From the NCBI GenBank assembly GCA_941918925.1, contig OW799233.1, positions 127,682,833-127,746,832 on the forward strand: 64,000 nucleotides of DNA. The letters run 5' to 3'. Below, piece after piece: positions 52,201-61,200 of the stretch. The notes beneath the pieces were generated by a model, which had not been told where the DNA came from, ran no database searches, and saw only the letters and a list, made by a program, of their open reading frames with translations. This DNA is from Phyto melanocephala. Taxonomy: Eukaryota; Arthropoda; Insecta; Diptera; Rhinophoridae. A program made the position numbers and the translations under genes. Within the stretch, counting starts at the first letter, position 1, and each line of letters starts with the position of its first letter.

Positions 52201-55200
52201 CCAGTATTAAAAAATTAATTAAAATTTTCATAATTTTTAAATATGATTTTAATTAATTGCATCATGCCTATAATTGAAATTTGCGATTTATATAAATAAA
52301 GACTTTATTGTATTAGTTATTAATCTATTTTTAATAAAATTACCCAAAAAGAAAAAATTCATTTTTTAATATTTTTTCTTAACATAAATTTTAATTACAT
52401 TTCATTACTTATATACTAATAATTTAATATAAGATGTAGGGTTCTACAAGTACACATACTATGCCATGTCAAGCGCCGGAGTGGTTTTAAATTTATTCAT
52501 CGATTGTAGCGTATTTCCATAGACCTACGACATTAAAAACCCCACAAGAGAAATTTTAGCCAAATCAAATTGCACGTATTTGATTAACAATTCTCCGTCA
52601 TCTGTGGAATAGATAACACTGCTTTACAAATTTTTAATTTGGAAAAATACCAAGAAAGCTACATGCCTATATAAGTTAATTGGGACCTCCTGAACACGAA
52701 AAACGCTGTAATTTTTTTTCTAAGTACCGTTTTTTAGATAACGGTACTTTTGTGTTTTTCGGTGTATGGTCCCACTCAAACCCTTGTGGAGCCCAACCGA
52801 AAAGTCCGATCGAGATAAATGGCGTATCGTTGGAAAGGTCGATATGCTGCAAATTTCTATCTGATAAGATATGGCTGAGTTATGGCACCTCAAAGTTCAA
52901 AAAACCAAATAGCTTATTTAATTACCAACATTTTAAGCGTAATTTAAAAAAAATCGAATGAAAAATAAAGTTTTTATTAAGGATTTTGTGAAACGACAAT
53001 ATTTTCATCTTCATTGCTCACACACTAGATTGGGCTCCACAAGGGTTTGAGTGGGACCATACACCGAAAAACACAAAAGTACCGTTATCTAAAAAACGGT
53101 ACTTAGAAAAAAAATTACAGCGTTTTTCGTGTTCAGGAGGTCCCAATTAACTTATATAGGCATGTAGCTTTCTTGGTATTTTTCCAAATTAAAAATTTGT
53201 AAAGCAGTGTTATCTATTCCACAGATGACGGAGAATTGTTAATCAAATACGTGCAATTTGATTTGGCTAAAATTTCTCTTGTGGGGTTTTTAATGTCGTA
53301 GGTCTATGGAAATACGCTACAATCGACGAATAAATTTAAAACCACTCCGGCGCTTGACATGGCATAGTATGTGTACTTGTGGAACCCTACATCTTATATT
53401 AAATTATTAGTATATAAGTAATGAAATGTAATTAAAATTTATGTTAAGAAAAAATATTAAAAAAATGAATTTTTTCTTTTTGGGTAATTTTATTAAAAAT
53501 AGTTTAATAACTAATACAATAAAGTCTTTATTTATATAAATCGCAAATTTCAATTATAGGCATGATGCAATTAATTAAAATCATATTTAAAAATTATGAA
53601 AATTTTAATTAATTTTTTAATACTGGTTTAATTGATACTTTTCGCAATATTTTTTCAATTACAACTATTAATTTTTATTTAATTAATAGTATAATTTTGA
53701 TGATTAGAGCAAAATTAAACATTTTGTTAATTAATAGTATTAATTTCGTAATTGAAATTCATATTTATTTTTTTCTGTGTACTAGCATATTACCCGCTAC
53801 TTCAATAGCGCAGTTCTTACTATTTGTTGAGTCCTTGTCGTTTTTTACTTATTTTTTTTTTTAAATTTTTAATAACTTGCTTTTTCTAATTCATTTTATT
53901 TAAAAAAAAAGAAGTTAATTTTCGTTCGCCCATAACATTTTCAGTCTTAACTTGTGTTTATAGTCATTACTTTCAAAATTTTAGCTTCATTAACGTAGAA
54001 GATAAAAAAAGTACCATAAAAATGCGAAAAAGTACCTTTTTGGTTGCTCATAATATTTTCAGTTTTACCTTGTATCAATAGTCGTTAATTTCGGAATTCT
54101 AGCTTCAAAAACTTAAAAAATACAAAAAGTACCAAAAAAGAGAACAAGTACCATTTTGGATTTTCCATATCAATGTAGGATTCCAGGATTAAAATTTTTA
54201 AATATCTATTTAACAATAACATATTTTAAAAGATAGATTTACTCTTGGTTAAATGAAAATTAATATGTTTTTAAAAGTACCCAACCGTTTTCCCAAATTT
54301 TCCCCATTCTTCCCTGTTATTAGTGCATTTTTCATGTCTAGTGAAATCCCTATAATAAATTTTATGCAAAGTTGCTCTGCAATAAGAAATTATACATATT
54401 TTCCTTAGGGGTTGAAAATTGAAAAAAAAGCCCAGACACCTGTCAGCTTATTTTTGTGTGTAAATAACAATACTTTTTCATGTAAATTTGTACCATTTTT
54501 AGTTACTCAGATATAAGGTTACCAATTTTACCCGTAAGTACTAATTTCCAAAAAATTTTTTCTTAGTGGAGCTATACATCGAAAGAGGATCCGATTGTCA
54601 TGTCTCTAGCTCTATGCGTTTGGGCTGTGAGATGATGAACCAGTCAGTCAGTCACGTTACTATTTTATATACATATATGTATGTATATATGTAGATAGAT
54701 ATATAGCAGGAAGAATTTACTATTAAAATATAAATATAAACATTTTTCGAAAACTTATAATTGTAACAAGTCCAGAATTGTATAAAAATCTAATGCAATC
54801 TCTTTAAAAAAATTTTGAAACAAGTTCATTTTTAATGATAATTTTAAAACAATTTTCTACAAACAGAGCGTCAATTAAAAAATTACAAGACTTTTATATA
54901 TTTTTTAAATAATTTATTATTTGCAAAAAAAAAATGTGAACTATTTTTATGACTTGAGATTTTTTAATTAGATTTTAATAAAATTTTTATTGATAATATT
55001 GTATAAATTTTTTCGATCTTTTTATATTGATATATTGTTTTTATTTCTTCGAGCTAAAAATCACTTTTTTTATAAAAATTATTATTTTATTCCGATATTT
55101 CGCTACCACATTGGGTAGCTTCTTCAGGGAAAGTTTTTACAATTTATAACAATTAACAATTGAAATATAAAAATTGTTCAAAAACAAATTTTTTAAAAAG

Positions 55201-58200
55201 GCGGGAAAATTTTTTTTTTTTTTTACATTTAAAATAACAAACGAAAATTCAAATACATACATATATCACAAAAAATATTTTTTACAAAATAATTTTCCCG
55301 CATTTTTTAAAAAAATTGTAAAATTGTTAACAAAAATATTTTTTTATAATTTTTATTATTAGTATAGAAAAAGAAAATATTGTAATTTTAATTGTTAATT
55401 TGTTTTGTTAAAAAAATATTTCCTGAAGATGCTACACGAAGGAGTAGCGAAATATTGAAGAAAATAAAACATTGTTTAATATTGTTTTTTATAAAAAAAA
55501 TAAAAAAATAAAACTGTTGCATGACCTTAGGCTCGAATAATTAAATACAAAAAAAAAAAAAAAAACAAAATTTTCCCGCCTTTTTAAAAAATTTGTTTTT
55601 GAACAATTTTTATATATTAATTGTTAATTGTTATAAATTGTAAAAACTTTCCCTGAAGAAGCTACCCAATGTGGTAGCGAAATATCGGAATAAAATAATA
55701 ATTTTTATAAAAAAAGTGATCTTTAGCTCGAAGAAATAAAAACAATATATTTTTATTGATAATTTTAAAAACAAATAAAAATTTGTTCAAACTTTGCTAT
55801 AAATCGGAATATTTTCATAAATCAAAAATTTATTGAAATATTATTGAAAAATTATGTTTTTTATTTATTTTATTTTCTTTAAATCGAAAAATTTTTGTAA
55901 ACATTAAATTTACATAAAAATGTTTCCATAAATTCAAAATTTATTCCTTTTCTTTCTAAACAATAAATGTTTTAATAAAAATTTCTGATTCTATTTTCAG
56001 ATTATTGGCTGCCACAGTATTTCGCCCCAATGGAGCCCGCAAAGCTTTCCCTTGTTTCGATGAACCCCACGTAAGAGCTCCCTTCCGAGTATCAGTATTT
56101 CGTGATCGTTTCCACATAGGCCTTTCCAATTCCATTGTACATACGACAGAAGATGTAGGCTTCTATATGGGCACAGGATTGGTAAGTGAAATTTGTTTTT
56201 TTTTTCAAAAACCTTTAAATAATAAATTTTTACCAATTTTACCCTCTTTGTCCAATTTAGTTACGCGATGACTTTATTGAAACGCCACCCCTGCCAGCCG
56301 ATGCTGTTGCATGGGTTGTTAGCGATTTTCAACGAGAATCTTTGCAACCTTCAGCTGCCTACATGCCCACCACACAAACACCGCCCTATGGGGCGGGTGC
56401 CAAAAAGTCCGCACAGTTAAATAATTTCACCCAACAAAAGGACAAAAAACCTCCTGTCCGTAATATAACCGCTCTAACGCATTCATTGAATTTTAATATT
56501 TTGGGTAAAAACACGTCTACCACTGCAACAACAGCTTCCAAAGAAATCGATTCGTCAAAAACTCTCACAGCCCTGAGCCAGTCAACAGGCTCAACTATAA
56601 AGAGAGCACCCTCCTATACCTTTTATGCTCCACACGATCTGTTGCCTAGATCTTCGTTTATCTTGCACACTTCTCGTGATGTTTTGGAATACATGCAGAC
56701 ATGGCTAGATGTCAGCTATCCGCTGACAAAGGTGGATTTTGTCGCACTGCCCTCATTGGATCGCAATATTATATCGTCGTTGGGTTTGGTAACATTAAAA
56801 ACATCATTTTTAACTGAACCCGAATCGAAGACTAGCGAAGAATATCAGAAGAGTGCTTTGTCGATAGCAGAAGCGATAGTGAGGCAATTTTTCGGTGGCA
56901 TAACATCGAGGAAAGTACTCAAGGATGTCTGGCTATGGGAGGGCTTGATAAAATATTTGGGCATACATACATTGTCACCACTGCAGGATAATTGGCCACT
57001 GAGAGAAATGTATTTGTTGAATATGGCTACAGCTGCTTTGGATATTGATGCTATACAGGGGTGGGATAGTATAATGAATGGCACAAGACATGATGGTAAT
57101 AATGAGGAATTCTTTTTACAAAAAGTAAGTTAAGTTTTGATATTTTCTATAGGTTTTTAAAAAATACTACATATGCAATGAATTACACTGGTAAAAAGTG
57201 GTGTGTATTTTTACAACAACAAAAAATATAAAACCTTTCAATACAAAACTTTCCTTTATACGAGTTTTTTCAGTCAAGTGGTACTCTGCTCCTGCAGTAA
57301 AACCTTTTTTACCGGACATAAAAGTTATCGATTTCCACACTAAATATAAAGCACTGTTTTCTGCGATAGCTAATTTGACCGTTTTCGATTATTTTGATTT
57401 TACAATTTATTATAAATGTATTCACGCCAGAGCAATTTATTTAAAATTATTTTGAAAGTCTGAATCAATTTGACAAATTTATCATATATCGGATGAACAA
57501 CACTTTTGGTTAAATGTGTACAATTGGTTTTATAAACAGAGTTGCCACATTTGGCCAATGCCAAAACATCATTACATGCAGAAGAACTTATTGTTTGGTT
57601 GGATCACGTTACAGTCAACTGTGAACAGTATTGAGACATCCTTAATATCTTTAGATTTCAATATATTTTACATTTTGTATCCACAAGATAAGATGAAGAT
57701 AAATGGGTATTAAGAAGTTTCCATGTTTATAAAATCATGTTACATGGCGCAATTAGTCATTATGATTTATTATTTTAATTCTTAAACTGCTCTTATTTAA
57801 AACGAATGTCCCGCTAGAAGCGCTCCCCTTGTGTTGTAGTTAAATTTGGCAAATTTTCGTTGAAGCGACATAAATGGCTAAAAAGCTAGATAAAATAAAA
57901 ATTATACAAATAAAACAAAAACTATTTGGATTGTTTCCACAAACGACTACATCGCAAAAAATTTATAAAATTTTCTTAATTAATTCATCGCTTCAAACAA
58001 TTTGGCAACTAAGTGGCCAAAAAACAGAATTGCGTCTGCAAAAGCCAGCCGAAAAAATACGCCCCCATTTTAAATTAACGACAGTAACGTTTAATACTTA
58101 CATTTACATCAACCGAGGATTAAGGAAGAAGGAAAAAAGAAAAGGTTTAGAACTTTCCAAGATGACAGTGTATAAAAATAATACCATTTTGGATAATTTG

Positions 58201-61200
58201 AGGCTTATTTGTTTCCGATTATGACATAATGCCTGGTATTCATATTATCTTTAGATGATTACAAATCGAATCGCATTATCTCACTTTTCCATTGCAAAAT
58301 ATTCCGAGATTCAACTTTTTCATTTATTAGGGTCTAGATAATTGATTGGTAATCCGTAAAGATACAATTCAGAACTTTGTTATGAATCTCCCCTTCTGCC
58401 GTAATCCCCATAATCTTAGCCTGGAAAATAGTATTGTGATCTGGTAGATGGAAGTAAATACTTCGGTCATAGAAAATCAACCCTCCTCTGGTATAATGGT
58501 GATGCAGTTAACAGTTTCATACTTCATTGGGATTTTATCACCTGTAAAATTTGTGATATTTCCCGTCAGAAAGATATTAGTTATTCTTTGGTATCGGGTT
58601 CAGAAAGATATTAGTTATTATTTGGTATCGGGTTCACATTTCATCTCAATCTCAATCGGCAAAGTTGAAAAAATATTCTCAATAGCCATTGTTGATGTGG
58701 TTATCATGGCACCACATAAACTAATTCCGCATTGTATTTTGACCTTTTGAAGAGGTTTTATATTTACCTTTACGTAAGGTGCAAATTAAAAGTTTATTAT
58801 TGTTAGCGCAATTTCATTTATATTTCACATTGTGTCATGTCCGTGTGCACATTTATTTCTTGCAAACCTTCTAGTATAAATTTTATTATCAATTCTTATT
58901 TGACATTTTTCATCTTATACGTTAACCAAAGTATTTAGGTATTTCCATAACAAATTTTTTTTTTTAATTTGTCTTGTAGTTTTTAAGCCAATTGAATTCA
59001 GAAAAACCTACAGAAAGACAGACAGACATTAAAAAATTAGAAAAAAGTATTGTACATAATCATTACATATTTTCAAATTTATTTCATTAACAGATACAGT
59101 TTTTTTACAATCTTACTATAAATACAGATCGAGAAATATTTAATAATAAGGGAGTCTTGATTCGTCACCTGATTATTATACCCGCCACCAAAAAAGTGGT
59201 GGGAGTATATAAATTTTGTCATTCTGTTTGTAACACATCGAAATATCCATTTAAGACCCCATAAAGCATATATATTCTGAATCAGGGTTTCATTTTATGA
59301 CGATCTAGCTATTTCCATCTGTCTGTCCGACTGTCCATCTGTTAAAAGCACGATAGAGCTCGAACAGAAAAAGGTAGCTAGGAAATGGGCTAAATCGGAA
59401 TATTAGAAAGAGAGTTATAGCTCGTAATGCAAGAGTAGGTAAAGAAACCATGTCCTTCCAACATCAAATAAAATGCAATTTTGTCCAAACACATTAACGT
59501 AGAGCCATGAAATTTCGAATGTATATTTCCTGAATAAAAAAAATATTTTTTTTTGAAAATTGTTTAAATCTATTTAATCTATCATTAGGGAAGTACATAA
59601 AATTGGTGGTGGATATAAAAAATGCGGCACAGCCGAATATAGTGTCCTTACTTGTTTTTTTCTTCACTTATTTTAAACTTCAACTCTCAAAGTCCATATA
59701 TAAAAAACAGTTCTATCCAGGGTAAACTTATACAAGGTGGCGGTGCCAGCCCAGCTGACAATTTTTTTGTGTTCTGGAGTATGTCAAACTACATATTAAA
59801 AAAAAAAATTTCAATTCTGGAAATTGTCAAACTACATACATAAAAAAGAGAGCCGAAAATCGCTCTCCTTTACGCTATCACCTTATGTAATTACACCATG
59901 ACTCTATCATTTATTTCAAATGTCAAACTTCACACATAAAAAATATAAACAACGAAATTCTCACCGAACTGGGATTAACTGTTGAATAAAAATGGCCTGA
60001 CATAAATTTTAAAACATTTAAGCTACTTGCTTTGAAATTTTCAATGTAATGACATACAGGGAAATACGAGAAACTTGAAAAAATATTAGCCTGAGTTCTG
60101 TATTCGGAGTGAAAATAAATCACTCGGAATTGCCATTGTAGTGTTATTATTTATAACAACAATTTAACGACAATTTCGAATGATTCACAATGCAGAACAC
60201 CGGCGATTATTTTAAAAATGGCATGAAAAAAACTTATATTTCCAGAGAATTTTCGAAAGAAACTATCCTTCAAAAAATGTTATATTAACTTTCAATGCTT
60301 TGTTTCATTTTCAGACTGCCGCTATATTTTCTATGTTACATACTGCTATAGGAGAAGATCGTTTCAGAACTTGTTTGGGAGGTTTTCTCAAATTGAATCG
60401 CTTCAAAACGGCGGAACCAATGGATTTGTGGAATATATGCACGAAAAAGGCTAATGGTGCTAAAAATATTAAGGTAACTTTGACTCCCAGTTAATTTTTA
60501 TTAAAAAATCTAATTGTGTATATGTTCATTCTCTTAGGACATGATGTCATTGTGGACTCATCAACCGGGCTTTCCTTTGCTGACGGTAACAAAAATGGGC
60601 AATAAAATAACCATATCGCAAAAACCCTTTAAACCAGCAGAGTTTTTAGCCATACATGACGAAGCATATGATGGCAACAACTACAATAAGACAAATACGA
60701 ATGCCAGCGATGCATCAACGACAAGTACAACAACCGTAGCCCCAACAGTAGCGAGCAAACATAAACCTCCCCAACAAATGAAATGGATTTTTCCCATAAC
60801 TTATGTAACCGATTTGAAAAATGAAACTCAAACATTGTGGATGCAAAATGTGGATGGTAAGTGTTAACATCCGCCCCCCTAAAAATTTCAAAATTTTTTT
60901 TAAATTAATTTTATTGCAAATTCGTGCCACTTTAGTAAATTTTAATGTTGCCGAAAATGTTAAATGGATTAAAGTGAATGCACGCCAATCGGGCTATTAT
61001 CGCGTGCTGTATAACGATGACAATTGGGCCAATATTGTTGAGGATTTAACCAATGATCCTGGAAAATTTTCGGGTGAAGTAAGTCTGCTTAATGCTTAAA
61101 CAATTTGAAAACTTTTACTAATTTTATTAAATTTTTTAGGATCGTTTGGGTCTTTTATCTGATGCGTTTACACTCTGTCATGCTAATTTGCTGCCTTGCG

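Larger units (their letters stand above)
49562..56000 (+). other. Intron 5 (6.4 kb)
   Basis: Donor GAAAG|GTGAGT, acceptor ctattttcag. Contains a MITE, a 2.3-kb palindrome and a second inverted repeat. 49.6-50.27 and 50.7-51.75 kb are AT-rich with nothing recognised apart from a GCTAC/GTAGC-type motif at 50.72-50.76 kb. Confidence 0.75.
57125..60314 (+). other. Intron 7 (3.2 kb)
   Basis: Holds a LINE fragment, nested Helentron-like and family S repeats and a fold-back MITE. 57.13-58.3 kb has nothing firm; a 116-codon ATG frame at 57874-58224 is Lys-rich with no recognised family. Confidence 0.75.

Noticed and set aside
57874..58224. 116-codon ATG open frame in intron 7
   Set aside because: Lys/Ile-rich composition expected of AT-rich DNA, no family features and no splice or UTR context; kept only as a note.
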